Of a stretch of DNA of 64,000 nt, positions 36,960 to 45,769 are shown piece by piece; positions within the stretch are counted from its first letter, which is position 1; each line of letters starts with the position of its first letter. Below the pieces are notes generated by a model. That model made no database searches. It saw only the letters and a list, made by a program, of their open reading frames with translations, and was not told the origin of the DNA. The stretch covers positions 229,797-293,796 of the forward strand of contig JAICUB010000001.1 in assembly GCA_025936045.1 (NCBI GenBank), in the 5' to 3' direction. This DNA is from Polyangiaceae bacterium (lineage in GTDB: Bacteria > Myxococcota_A > Polyangia > Polyangiales > Polyangiaceae). The position numbers and the translations under genes were made by a program.

Positions 36960-37493
36960 GTGGTGCCCGACGGGACGCACGAGCCGCCGAATTTTTCGGC
37001 GGCGCTCTTGGCCGAGGTCGACGGGCTGTATAACTTTGCGTCCCGCCTCACGCAGAACGGAAGCGAGGCCGAGGATCTCGTGCAGGATACGTTCGCGCGG
37101 GCGATGGCGGCGCAGGCGCAGTTTCGTCCGGGGTCGAACCTGAAAGCCTGGCTCTTTCGGATCCTGCGCAACGCGTACATCGACGGTCGCCGCCGCGCGC
37201 GTCACGGTTTCGAGCTCAGAACGCGCGACGAGGACGACACCGTCGAGGTTCATACCGAGCTCCTGCGCGGTGATTTCGAGCTCGAGCGCCTGCGGCGCGT
37301 CGTCGCCGAGGACATCGAGGCAGCCCTCTCGAAGCTCGGCGACGAAGCGCGGACGGTCGTGCTGCTCGATCTCGAAGGGTTCAGTGAAGCCGAGATCGGC
37401 GAAGTGATGGGCACTCCGCCCGGAACCGTGAAGTCGCGCCTCTCGCGCGCTCGCGCCCGGCTGCGGCGGCTGCTCGTGGAGTACCAGCGATGA
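36960..37493 (+). CDS. ECF-type RNA polymerase sigma factor
   Basis: This 177-residue sigma is read from the tandem GTG at 36960/36963; the frame is open further upstream but that part is the intergenic repeat. Region 2 (GLYNFASRLTQNGSEAEDLV, QDTFARAMAAQAQF, LKAWLFRILRNAYIDGRRRA) and region 4 (LSKLGDEARTVVLLDLEGFS, AEIGEVMGTPPGTVKSRLS) resemble the RpoE/SigW branch. Its stop overlaps the next gene by 4 bp, a usual sigma/anti-sigma arrangement. Confidence 0.88.
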   Translation: MVPDGTHEPPNFSAALLAEVDGLYNFASRLTQNGSEAEDLVQDTFARAMAAQAQFRPGSNLKAWLFRILRNAYIDGRRRARHGFELRTRDEDDTVEVHTELLRGDFELERLRRVVAEDIEAALSKLGDEARTVVLLDLEGFSEAEIGEVMGTPPGTVKSRLSRARARLRRLLVEYQR

Positions 37494-38191
37494 GCGAACC
37501 GGAACACGGGCTCGAAGCGGCCGAGCGCGAGCTCGATCGCGCCCTGTCGCTACTCGAGAAGCGCAAGGCGCCCGAGGGGCTGAAAGCGCGACTCGGTGCC
37601 GTCGTCGAAGCGGCGCCGCCGCCCGCTCCCGCTCCGGCTCCGCGCGTCCGGTCGCGACGCACGGCGCTCTTGTCGCTCTCGCTCGCGGCCGCCGTGGCGC
37701 TCGCAGGGGGCATGGGCGTCGGCTGGTTCCACGCCGCTCACGATGCGGACGCGCTCGTCACCGAAGCCGTGAACGATCACTTGCGCCTGCTTTACGCCGC
37801 GCGCCCGCTCGAGGTGGAGAGCAGCGATCGCCACCAAGTAAAGCCGTGGTTCGAAGGCAAGCTCGACTTCGCGCCGGTGGTCGCGTTCGCCGGTGACGAC
37901 GAGTTCGCGCTCGCGGGCGGCTCGGTCGCGTACTTCATGGATCGCAAAGCCGCCGCCTTCGTCTTCAAGCACCGGCTCCACGTGATGACGCTGTTCGTCT
38001 TCCGCGCCGAGGGGTTGCCCTGGCCGCACACCTGGAATCAGACTCTCGGCAAGAAGAACGCGTCGTACGCGAGCTCGCGCGGTTTCGGCACACTGCTCTT
38101 CCGCGAGGGCGACCTCGGTTACGCGCTCGTCTCCGACGCGGACATGCCGACGCTGCTCCGCCTCGGGACGAAGCTCGTCGAGGCTCACTGA
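37490..38191 (+). CDS. Membrane anti-sigma-like protein
   Basis: This 233-residue protein has a short cytoplasmic N-terminus (ERELDRALSLLEKRKAPEGL), a Pro-rich linker, one membrane span (ALLSLSLAAAVALAGGMGVG, about 62-82) and a periplasmic domain (NDHLRLLYAARPLEVESSDR, HQVKPWFEGKLDFAPVV, YFMDRKAAAFVFKHRLHVMT). This periplasmic layout is common in predicted transmembrane anti-sigma factors of proteobacteria. The 4-bp overlap with the sigma gene supports the pairing. The Cys-free N-terminus excludes a zinc-finger anti-sigma. Confidence 0.7.
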   Translation: MSEPEHGLEAAERELDRALSLLEKRKAPEGLKARLGAVVEAAPPPAPAPAPRVRSRRTALLSLSLAAAVALAGGMGVGWFHAAHDADALVTEAVNDHLRLLYAARPLEVESSDRHQVKPWFEGKLDFAPVVAFAGDDEFALAGGSVAYFMDRKAAAFVFKHRLHVMTLFVFRAEGLPWPHTWNQTLGKKNASYASSRGFGTLLFREGDLGYALVSDADMPTLLRLGTKLVEAH

Positions 38192-38231
38192 GCGCCTGCG
38201 TGCCTCCCGTCGGGCTCGGCCGCGCGCACGC

Positions 38232-39089
38232 TCACACGTATCTTTGAACGAAAGCGAGCGCGGTGTCGGCCACTTCGCGCCAGCCGCTGTCGATCGTGAG
38301 CGCGTGGCCTCGATTTTTGAGCTCGATGATCTCCGTCACGCCGCCGTTCTCGCTCTGCTGCTTGTAGGAGGCGTTCGCGATCGCCCAGGGCACGGTGTGG
38401 TCCTTCTCCCCGGAGATGATGAGCAGCGGGCCGCGCTCGGGGTTTTTCGTGTCGACCTTCGCTTCCGTCCATGGGTTCAGGTTCGCGGTGGCGGCTTGAA
38501 AGAGCGGCTTGCCGGCGGCCGGCACGGCGTACTTTTCGTAGAGCTCTTTCGCTTCTTCTTCCGTCACGGCGTTCGCGAAGGCGAAGCGGAACTGGTCGTA
38601 GGTGAGCGGCACGGCGCGGTTCCTGTTCGCCGGATTGCCGAGCACGGGCCACGCCGACTTCAGCGCGGAGAACGGCAGCGGCAACACGCCGCGGAACGGC
38701 GCCGGATCGATCGCGACCGTCGCGGCCGAGCGCCCGCGGCCCGCGAGGATCTGCACCATCAGCCCGCCGAACGAGTGTCCTACGAGGACGGGACGTTGCG
38801 CGAGCTTGCGCAGGATCGAATCGAAGTGATCCGCGATTTGGCCGACCGTCTTGTTCGCGAAGACCTCCGGGTGGGCCTTCGCCTGATCGATCGTCTCGGG
38901 ATCGTCGGGCCAGCCCGGCGTCAGCGCGACGTAGCCGGCCTCCTCGAAGCGTTGAGCCCAGCGTTCCCAACTGCTCGGTAAGAGCCAAAGCCCGTGCACG
39001 AACACGACGGGCCGCTTCCCCGTCGTGTTGGCGCGCTCGACCTCGTTCGCCTCGTGTTCCGTAATCGTCTTAGCCGTAGACCTCGACAT
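38232..39089 (-). CDS. Alpha/beta hydrolase
   Basis: This is a 285-residue hydrolase from ATG 39089, preceded by AAAGGAG. The fold has the oxyanion region VVFVHGLWLLPSSWERWAQR, nucleophile elbow GHSFGG (Ser), a late Asp in LLIISGEKDHTVPW and the His in LKNRGHALTID. It has no signal peptide. It is similar to the broad lipase/esterase-like group that includes haloperoxidase-like and epoxide-hydrolase-like enzymes. The substrate is unknown. It is monocistronic and convergent with the anti-sigma gene. Confidence 0.85.
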   Translation of the reverse strand: MSRSTAKTITEHEANEVERANTTGKRPVVFVHGLWLLPSSWERWAQRFEEAGYVALTPGWPDDPETIDQAKAHPEVFANKTVGQIADHFDSILRKLAQRPVLVGHSFGGLMVQILAGRGRSAATVAIDPAPFRGVLPLPFSALKSAWPVLGNPANRNRAVPLTYDQFRFAFANAVTEEEAKELYEKYAVPAAGKPLFQAATANLNPWTEAKVDTKNPERGPLLIISGEKDHTVPWAIANASYKQQSENGGVTEIIELKNRGHALTIDSGWREVADTALAFVQRYV

Positions 39090-39197
39090 CGTGGACACTC
39101 CTTTGCGCTCGACCGCCCGCAAGAGGAGTATCGGCCCGCGCGGGCGGGAGCGGGAGTGACATTTTGTCTCGGTCCCGCCGCGCGTTCGAGTCGAAGC

Positions 39198-40322
39198 TCA
39201 GCCGCCGATGCCGAGGGAGTCGAGGTAGGTGTTGTACTCGTCGACCTGATCGTAGCGTACGACGTCGATGCCGGCGTTGAAGCTGTGCTCGTCGACCATT
39301 TCCGGCGCGAGGATGTCACGCGTCTTGTCGACGCCGAGCACCTTCATCGAATAAAGCACGTAAGGCAGCATGTAACCGAAGTAGTACTGGCGCTGCGCGT
39401 GCGTCGCCTTGATCAACCCCGACTGCATGTCGGTCACGGTTTCCGGCTCGAAGTCGAAGCCGACGATCGTCACGTCGTCGCCCGTGAGCCCCGCCGCCGT
39501 GACCGAGCGCGCGCAGCGGAAGGTGGGCGAGAACATGCTGAGCATACCGACGACCGGCGGATCGGTCGTCATGATGGCGTCGGTCATGAAGTCGACGTCC
39601 TCTTGTTCGCCGTCCGTGCTCCACGACGTTTGTCGCACGACCACGTTGTAGCCGGCGCTCGTGAGTACGTCCGTCGCGCCCTGCGTCCGGTTGTAGCCGT
39701 CCGGCCAGGTGGGCTGATCCGCGTGACCGAGCACGATCACGCTCCCCATTTTCCCGCCGAGCATGCTGGTCAAGGTCTCCGCGGAGGTATGGCCGGCTTC
39801 GTAGTTGATGGTCCCGATGTAGAGCTCGCGTTCCGATTCGGGCAGGTCGCTGTCGATCGTGACGACCGGCACTCCGGCGTCGGCAAAGTTGTTGATCTCC
39901 GGCGTGAGAATGTCCGCGAGGGGCGCTAGGCCGAGGCCGTCGTAGCCGGCGCCTTCGCGCTCCTGCAAGAGCGCCACCTGCTCGTTGCGCGCTTCCTCTT
40001 CCGTGCTCTCGGTCGGTGCGAGCACGACGCCGGACACGCCGAGCTCGCCGAAGGCCCGGTTCGCCCCGATCTTCACGGACTCCCAATAGTTGGAATTCTC
40101 CTTGAGCACGACGCCGAGTTGCAGTTGCTTGGCGCCCGTCTTCTGGATTTCACTGACCAGCGTGTTCACCGTGTTTTCGAGCTCGACCGGCTTGAACTCG
40201 CTCTCGGGGATTTCCACACGCGTGACGGTCTTCTTGGGTGCGGCGCTGTCGTCGGCGCCGCACGCCGAGAGCGCGCACGCTAGACCCGCGAGATGAATGC
40301 AACGGCTGAGCTTGAGAGACAT
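39198..40322 (-). CDS. Sugar-type periplasmic binding lipoprotein (PBP1 fold)
   Basis: This 374-residue lipoprotein (LAGLACALSAC, Cys21) has the periplasmic-binding type I fold of ribose/galactose-binding proteins: LQLGVVLKENSNYWESVKIG, VALLQEREGAGYDGLGLAPL, AGVPVVTIDSDLPESERELY, MGSVIVLGHADQPTWPDGYN and VTIVGFDFEPETVTDMQSG. Normally such a protein delivers sugar to an ABC permease, but no permease or ATPase gene is within reach. It is the last gene of a three-gene operon after a TonB-dependent receptor and another binding protein. I infer that it captures a ligand for signalling or for a transporter elsewhere. Confidence 0.82.
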   Translation of the reverse strand: MSLKLSRCIHLAGLACALSACGADDSAAPKKTVTRVEIPESEFKPVELENTVNTLVSEIQKTGAKQLQLGVVLKENSNYWESVKIGANRAFGELGVSGVVLAPTESTEEEARNEQVALLQEREGAGYDGLGLAPLADILTPEINNFADAGVPVVTIDSDLPESERELYIGTINYEAGHTSAETLTSMLGGKMGSVIVLGHADQPTWPDGYNRTQGATDVLTSAGYNVVVRQTSWSTDGEQEDVDFMTDAIMTTDPPVVGMLSMFSPTFRCARSVTAAGLTGDDVTIVGFDFEPETVTDMQSGLIKATHAQRQYYFGYMLPYVLYSMKVLGVDKTRDILAPEMVDEHSFNAGIDVVRYDQVDEYNTYLDSLGIGG

Positions 40323-40366
40323 GGTGTGATAAGTTCCCTTTCTGTGCGTGTGCGCTCTTTGGCGCG

Positions 40367-41737
40367 TCAAAACGTTTGCGGACAAATGGCCCGGAAGGTC
40401 CCGGTGCCGACGAAGCCGTCGTTGGAGATGGCCCACGTATCGAAGACCGTGTGTTGGGCGGCTCCGTACACGTCGAAGTCGTATTCCGCGGCGGCTCCGA
40501 CGTAGCGAACGTTCGAGCCCAGCCGAATCTCGGTCATCGGAGCGCGCAGGTCGTTCCAGCGCACCGGCTCCGCGTCGGCGTTGCCGAGCTCGCGGATGTC
40601 GGCCTGGAGCTCGTGCGTCGTCGGGAGCTTGCCTTGCTCGCTCAAACCCTTGTTGAGTCCGAGCGCGAGGAGCACGAGCGCGTCGTAGTAATAGCTCGCT
40701 TCTGGAAATGGCCGGTCGCCCCCCCAGTACTCGCTGAAGTGCGAACTGAATTCGCTCGCGTTCCCGTGAATGCACGTAAGCTCGTCCGTCTCGCTCGGAG
40801 CGCATTCGCTCGGGAGGCTCGCGGAGGGCGAGAGCCCGAGCGTGCCGTTCAACGTGCCGAACGGGATGTTCTGGAGGAACACGTCGGCGTGGAGCAGCGG
40901 GCTCAGGTACCAGGCGCCTTGCCGGCCGGCGACGGTCCACTCCGTCGTGATGACCGAGGCGGATTCGGGCGGCGCCATCAGCAGCGTCAGATCGGCGCCG
41001 AAGGAAAACGCGCGCGTGATCTCGGTCGCGTACGAGGCGTCGCCCTGGGGCGCGGTGATGTTGGGCAGCGACTTGCCGCCGAGGCTGCCGAAGTGGCTCG
41101 TGAAGTCGCTCGCGAGCGACGTGTTGTAGTCGTCGACCGTCACGAGCGCGTTCACGGTGCGCGCGCCTTCGGCCACGACTTGTTTGCCCATCGCGCAGCC
41201 GAGCGCGTTCGTCGAGGGAGCGAGCCGGATCCACGCGCCTTGGCCGCCCGTGCGCTCGATCGACGGCGCGGCGTACCCCGGCAGGACGTCGAGGATGTCG
41301 AGCCCCTTCACGTCGGGAACGATGTCGTTGGCGAGGTTGGTCTCCTCCGGTCCGATCAGGTACTGAACCTGTTGATCGTAGAGGAGCTCGAGCAGCTGCT
41401 CGAGGCCGCGGTCGGACCCGGAGTTGCTGTCGCGCGTGACCAAGCGGAGCTTCTGCCCGCCGATGCCGCCGGCGTCGTTCACGTCGTGGACGGCGAGCAG
41501 CAGCGCCTGCTCGAGGTTTCGTCCGAGCGCCGCTTCGTTGCCGGTAAATGGCAGGATCGCGCCCACGGCGATGCCGTCGGCGTCGTCGGGGGCCGAAGGA
41601 GCACATGCACCCATGAGGAGCGCACACATCCCGACCGCCGCCTTGACCCTGACACGCGACTGCACGCCCCTTCGTACGGTTCGAGCGCGCTTCGACTTAA
41701 GCCCGAACGCCGCCCTGGCGCTGCCCGCGATATCCAT
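40367..41737 (-). CDS. Amino-acid-type ABC substrate-binding lipoprotein
   Basis: This is a 456-residue lipoprotein from ATG 41737 (signal VGMCALLMGAC). It has the Leu/Ile/Val-binding type I fold: IAVGAILPFTGNEAALGRNL, EQALLLAVHDVNDAGGIGGQ, YDQQVQYLIGPEETNLANDI, YAAPSIERTGGQGAWIRLAP and NALVTVDDYNTSLASDFTSH. Several Cys pairs in the second half suggest disulfides. As with its neighbour, no permease or ATPase is present. It follows the TonB-dependent receptor by 17 bp and precedes the sugar-type binder by 44 bp, so the three are surely co-transcribed. Confidence 0.82.
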   Translation of the reverse strand: MDIAGSARAAFGLKSKRARTVRRGVQSRVRVKAAVGMCALLMGACAPSAPDDADGIAVGAILPFTGNEAALGRNLEQALLLAVHDVNDAGGIGGQKLRLVTRDSNSGSDRGLEQLLELLYDQQVQYLIGPEETNLANDIVPDVKGLDILDVLPGYAAPSIERTGGQGAWIRLAPSTNALGCAMGKQVVAEGARTVNALVTVDDYNTSLASDFTSHFGSLGGKSLPNITAPQGDASYATEITRAFSFGADLTLLMAPPESASVITTEWTVAGRQGAWYLSPLLHADVFLQNIPFGTLNGTLGLSPSASLPSECAPSETDELTCIHGNASEFSSHFSEYWGGDRPFPEASYYYDALVLLALGLNKGLSEQGKLPTTHELQADIRELGNADAEPVRWNDLRAPMTEIRLGSNVRYVGAAAEYDFDVYGAAQHTVFDTWAISNDGFVGTGTFRAICPQTF

Positions 41738-41754
41738 GTCGCACTTCCACGCAC

Positions 41755-43914
41755 TCAATACGAGTGTTCGATTTCGAAGAAGATCTGCGCGGGCGCGAGC
41801 GGATACTCGAAACCCGCGAAGCCCGGATCCGGCCCGCGCGCGAGCAGCAGGTTTCGCGAGCGCAGCGCGAAGCGCGTCTCCTGGCCGGGAGCCAGGTAGA
41901 TTTCGCGCGTGGAGAGCGAGAGATCGAGCATGAAATAGGAGGGCAACGTGAACGGGGCGCCCGCTTCGACGATGCTCGTGTCGGCGGCGCGGCGCGGCCC
42001 CACCCACATGCCCTCCGCGCCGAGCTGGAGCGGTACCCGCGGTAGCGACGGCACCGCGAAGGTCACACCACCGCGCCCGATCCAGGGCGGATAGGCCACG
42101 TTTTTCGTGCCGACCAAGTTGGCGACGTAGCCCTCTTGGCCGAGGTCGCGTTCGGACGCGACTACGTCGAGGGCCGCGTACACCGTGTAGTCGTCGTAGT
42201 GCGAGAGATCCGCGCGCGTCTCCCAGGACAGCGTGCGCTGGCTCGCCACGTTGCGCGCCGTCTGATTGCTGCCCTCCGGCGTGAACTCGGCCTGATGCAA
42301 AAGCCAGTTGTAAGAGACGGCGGACGTGACGCCGAAAAACCGATTCGGCTTGAACGACATCTGGTACTCGAGCGTGCGGATGAGTTGCGGCTTCAGGTTC
42401 GGATTGCCGATCACGTCACCCAACCGGAGCGGCACCGCGTGCAGGAGGTAGGGCGACGGAGCTTTGAACGCCGTGCCGTACAGCAACTTCGCGACGATGC
42501 TGCGCGTCCAGCGTGAGATCACGCCGACACGGCCCGTGAGCTGGTCGCCGTATTCGCTGTGACGGTCGTAGCGGATGCCGCCGTTCAGCTTCAGCCAGGG
42601 ATCGAAGAGCTTGTAGCCCGCATTGGCGTACGCGCCGACGTCCACGAGGTTCAAGGCGGGCGGGTCGGGCCGCGTTTCCGGTACGGGCAGGCCCGTGGCG
42701 CGATCGATGCGCTCGGGGTTACCGAGGTTCTCGCGATCGTACACCGTCTCGACGCCGGCTACGACGTTCGCCCCGGCGAACGGCGTGAGACGTGCCTCGA
42801 CGTTGCCGTCGACGCCGCGATAAGAAGAGCGCCGCTCGACGTAGTAGAGGTCGCTCGCCACGTCGACGCGATCGGGCGGCAGGATTCCACCTTGGAAATA
42901 CGTGCTCGAGACGGCGATATCGAGCTCGCGCGAGGCGTGCACGAGCGAGTCGAAGTTCAGGCGGAACTGGCCCAGTGAAACGACGGTGCCGCGCGGACGC
43001 CCGTTCGCGTCGGGTTCGTTCGTGAGCTGCGCAAAGCTCGCGAAGTCGCCGCCGCGCTTGATGCCCGACGCGTAGGCGCTCAAGCTCACCTCGGCGGTGC
43101 CGGGCACGCGATAGCCGACCCTGCTCTGCAAGACGAGCGAGCGGCGTTGGAGGTTCAGCGCGGTGCGCCGATCGCCGATGTCGCTCGGCAAGCGCGGCGC
43201 GGGTGACTCGCTCGGCAGCGCTTGCCCGGAGCGATCGGTCGCCTCGCCGGCCGCGCCGAGCATCAGGTCGAAGCGGCCGAAGCGCGCGCCGCCGACCGCG
43301 TCGAAGGTTCCTCCCGGGTTCGACTCGGTGAGGCCGAGCGTTACCTTGCCGCGAAAGTGCGGCACGTCCTCGGGCTTCAGCGTGATGATGTTGACCACGC
43401 CGAGAAATGCGTCCGCGCCGTAAAGGGCCGACACCGGCCCACGGATGATTTCGATTTGGGCGATCGACTCGAGCGGCACGAGCTCCGTGCCGAGCCAATT
43501 ACCCGACGTGGTTCGATAGGAGACGGAGCGGCCGTCGATCATCACCTTGATCACGCCGCTCTCGGCGCCGAGCCCTCCCGTCATGCCGCGCACGCCCGCG
43601 TTCGGCAGAATGCCGTCGTCGGTGAGGTAGAAGCCCACCGTGTGATTGAGCACCTCGGCGACCGTCTGGTAGCCCCAGCGCTGAATGTCGGCGTGTGTCA
43701 CCACGGTGATGACCGCCGGCGCCTCTTCGAGGCTCTCCGACGTCTTGGTCGCCGTCGAGACCTCGACGTTGAGGAGCTTCACGAGATCGAGATCCTCGAC
43801 GCCTTCCGCGGGTTTCGGCTCCGCGGCCTGGCTCCACTCGGCATACACGAACACCGACAGCGCCGCACCGAGCATTGCGCTCCACCGCCTGCGCCCGACT
43901 CTCGACGCTTTCAT
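41755..43914 (-). CDS. TonB-dependent outer-membrane receptor
   Basis: This is a 719-residue receptor with a signal peptide (LGAALSVFVYAEWSQA) and a TonB-box-like stretch (DLDLVKLLNVEVSTATKT). The plug domain (APAVITVVTHADIQRWGYQT, VAEVLNHTVGFYLTDDG, IEIIRGPVSALYGADAFLGV) and the 22-strand barrel ending in an aromatic residue (FFEIEHSY) are both complete. It should import a scarce ligand through the outer membrane at the cost of TonB energy. The ligand is not identifiable. It heads the leftward operon of the binding-protein/kinase locus, and a near-perfect palindrome (43915-43930) abuts its start codon. Confidence 0.9.
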   Translation of the reverse strand: MKASRVGRRRWSAMLGAALSVFVYAEWSQAAEPKPAEGVEDLDLVKLLNVEVSTATKTSESLEEAPAVITVVTHADIQRWGYQTVAEVLNHTVGFYLTDDGILPNAGVRGMTGGLGAESGVIKVMIDGRSVSYRTTSGNWLGTELVPLESIAQIEIIRGPVSALYGADAFLGVVNIITLKPEDVPHFRGKVTLGLTESNPGGTFDAVGGARFGRFDLMLGAAGEATDRSGQALPSESPAPRLPSDIGDRRTALNLQRRSLVLQSRVGYRVPGTAEVSLSAYASGIKRGGDFASFAQLTNEPDANGRPRGTVVSLGQFRLNFDSLVHASRELDIAVSSTYFQGGILPPDRVDVASDLYYVERRSSYRGVDGNVEARLTPFAGANVVAGVETVYDRENLGNPERIDRATGLPVPETRPDPPALNLVDVGAYANAGYKLFDPWLKLNGGIRYDRHSEYGDQLTGRVGVISRWTRSIVAKLLYGTAFKAPSPYLLHAVPLRLGDVIGNPNLKPQLIRTLEYQMSFKPNRFFGVTSAVSYNWLLHQAEFTPEGSNQTARNVASQRTLSWETRADLSHYDDYTVYAALDVVASERDLGQEGYVANLVGTKNVAYPPWIGRGGVTFAVPSLPRVPLQLGAEGMWVGPRRAADTSIVEAGAPFTLPSYFMLDLSLSTREIYLAPGQETRFALRSRNLLLARGPDPGFAGFEYPLAPAQIFFEIEHSY

Positions 43915-44051
43915 CCGTAGTCAACTACGGTCACCCGCGGGAGAACTTCATCCCTTATGACGGAAGAAGTTCTGCCGTTCGTAGGTAAGCGGTATCCGCG
44001 ACCTCTGGGTCGCTTGCCCGCGCGGATACTCAGGCAAGACCGGCGTCATTC
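43915..44051. promoter_or_regulatory. Structured divergent intergenic region, possible RNA switch
   Basis: These 137 bases hold at least six inverted repeats: CCGTAGT/ACTACGG (43915-43930, touching the receptor start); AGAACTTC/GAAGTTCT (43942-43949 / 43966-43973); GGTAAGC/GCTTGCC (43984-43990 / 44012-44018, one G-U); TATCCGCG/CGCGGATA (43993-44000 / 44021-44028); GCGACC/GGTCGC (43998-44003 / 44008-44013); CTTGCC/GGCAAG (44013-44018 / 44033-44038). Several share strands and cannot form together, so two alternative folds are possible. This could be RNA control of either operon or clustered protein operators. I do not recognise a known riboswitch class. Confidence 0.55.
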
Positions 44052-44756
44052 ATGAGCATACCTCGACGCACTCGCGCGCCTCTCCGAGCCCTCGCGGCCA
44101 TCGCCGCCGCCGGGCTCGTCAGTCGAGTGGCCGAAGCGCGCTCGCTGAAACTACTCGTCTTCTTGCACGTCGCGCTCAAACAACGCGCGTTCGAGAGCGA
44201 GCTGCAGGCGGCGTTGCCCGGCCTCGAAGTACGCGCCGTCGGTCGCCTCGGCGATTTCGAGCGTGGGCTCGAGGACGGGCAAGACGCCGTGATGAGCCTC
44301 CCGCCCGTGCTCGCGTCGCACGGACTCACGTCGAAGCTCCAAGGTATGCGGGGTGGCTCGTCCGACGAAAAGTATTCGCTGGTCGGCGCCGGCGTCGTTC
44401 CCGATCCGGCTCGAGTCTCCGCCGTCGGAGCGCTCGACCTCCTCGGCCACGACGGGACCAACGCGTTCGTGTGGGATCTGCTCGGGGCGCGGCCAAAAGT
44501 CGAGCGGGTTACTAAATTCGAGGATCTCTTGCCACTACTCCAAATGCAGAAAGTGGACGGCATTCTCCTGCCCGCCCGCCTCGTTCCAGAGCTCCAGAAC
44601 GCGAGTCGGCTTCCGCTCGCCGGCCGCGAGCTTTCGAAGCTCGTGAAGTTGCCGGCGGTCGCGAGCGTGGGCGGCGGCGGCGCCGATGCGCTCGCGCAGA
44701 TTGCCCGCATTCCCGCCAAGGTCTCGAAGACGCTCGGAGTCGACGCATGGCGCTGA
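44052..44756 (+). CDS. PhnD-like periplasmic binding protein
   Basis: This 234-residue exported protein has a signal peptide (APLRALAAIAAAGLVSRVAEA). The body fits a type II binding protein like PhnD: LKLLVFLHVALKQRAFESEL, FERGLEDGQDAVMSLPPVLA, VGALDLLGHDGTNAFVWDLL and LLPLLQMQKVDGILLPARLV. PhnD-like proteins bind phosphonates or other anions, but here no ABC partners exist. It is the first gene of the rightward operon, and the next gene overlaps its end by 10 bp. I infer a ligand-binding sensor accessory. Confidence 0.7.
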   Translation: MSIPRRTRAPLRALAAIAAAGLVSRVAEARSLKLLVFLHVALKQRAFESELQAALPGLEVRAVGRLGDFERGLEDGQDAVMSLPPVLASHGLTSKLQGMRGGSSDEKYSLVGAGVVPDPARVSAVGALDLLGHDGTNAFVWDLLGARPKVERVTKFEDLLPLLQMQKVDGILLPARLVPELQNASRLPLAGRELSKLVKLPAVASVGGGGADALAQIARIPAKVSKTLGVDAWR

Positions 44757-45769
44757 GCAGGCGAGCCTTCCTGACCGCGGTGCCGTTGGTCGCAGGCGCG
44801 TACGCTTGCTCCTCTCAGCTCCGGACGGGGGCGCGCTCCGCCGGCGAACGGACCCTCGACCACGCGGTCGTCGCCGGCAAGCCCACCGTGCTCGTGTGCA
44901 TGCCGGACACCCGCCAAACGCGCGAGGTATTGGCCGGACTCAAAGACGAGCTCGCCGGACACTTTTCGCTCGTGGCCGTCGAGGTGGAGGGCGAGGACGC
45001 GACGGGCGGTATCGCGCGCGCCATGGCCGAGCAGAAGCCTGCCTGCGTCGTCCTCATGAACAATCCCACCGTGCTCGCGTACGCCCGTTACCAGGCGACG
45101 TCGGGGCTCGCGAACTTCCCGCCCGCGATCGTCGTGATGACGTCATTTCTCGATCGGCGCCCGGCCGCGCTCGCGGACGCGACGGGCATCAGCTACGAGG
45201 TCCCGCTCATTACCGTCGTGACGAACCTGCGCAAGCTGATGTCTTCGCCCGTCGAGCGCGTCGGCGTGATACGGCGCTCGCCGCTCCACGCGTTCGTATC
45301 GCGCCAGGCCGAGCTCGCTCGCCGCGAGCAAATCAGCGTGGTCGAGCAACCCGTGAGCCTCGAACCGAACGCGGCGGAGCTCAAGTACGCCCTGCGCGAG
45401 CTCAAGCAACGCTGCGACGCGATCTGGATTTTGAACGACGACCGTCTGCTCTCCGACCGACTGATCGAAAACGGCTGGTTGCCCGGTCTCAACGAGCGGC
45501 CGTATCGTCCCGCGATCGTGGGTGTGGCGTCGCTAGTTTCCCCCGCGCAGTCCTTCGGCACCTTCGCCGTGTTGCCGGATCACACCGCGCTCGGCGTGCA
45601 GACGGCGAACCGCATCTTCGACCTCGCCGACGAGGGCTTCCGCCTCGGCGCCGGGGACGACGTGGACCTGCCGCTTTCCACCACGACGACCATCGACCTG
45701 GTGCAGGCGCGCGAGCGCTTCGCCCTCCGGCGGGACGCGCTCGAGCAGGTCGATCACATCCTCGAATGA
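44747..45769 (+). CDS. ABC_sub_bind-type (DUF534-like) lipoprotein
   Basis: This 340-residue protein has a twin-arginine-like leader (LSRRAFLTAVPLVAG) and lipobox AGAYAC. Two Rossmann-like lobes form a type I-like binding fold: KPTVLVCMPDTRQTREVLAG, EQKPACVVLMNNPTVLAYAR, PLITVVTNLRKLMSSPVERV, CDAIWILNDDRLLSDRLIEN and FGTFAVLPDHTALGVQTANR. This matches the ABC_sub_bind family. Its first codons overlap the upstream gene by 10 bp and its stop overlaps the kinase start (ATGA), so all three are translationally coupled. Confidence 0.78.
   Translation: MALSRRAFLTAVPLVAGAYACSSQLRTGARSAGERTLDHAVVAGKPTVLVCMPDTRQTREVLAGLKDELAGHFSLVAVEVEGEDATGGIARAMAEQKPACVVLMNNPTVLAYARYQATSGLANFPPAIVVMTSFLDRRPAALADATGISYEVPLITVVTNLRKLMSSPVERVGVIRRSPLHAFVSRQAELARREQISVVEQPVSLEPNAAELKYALRELKQRCDAIWILNDDRLLSDRLIENGWLPGLNERPYRPAIVGVASLVSPAQSFGTFAVLPDHTALGVQTANRIFDLADEGFRLGAGDDVDLPLSTTTTIDLVQARERFALRRDALEQVDHILE

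Noticed and set aside
39198..41737. Complete ABC importer
   Set aside because: Two binding proteins are present, but no permease or ATPase gene was found in the window.
43984..44038. Cyclic-di-GMP or cobalamin riboswitch in the shared control region
   Set aside because: Conserved cores of those classes are absent; kept only as an unclassified structured region.
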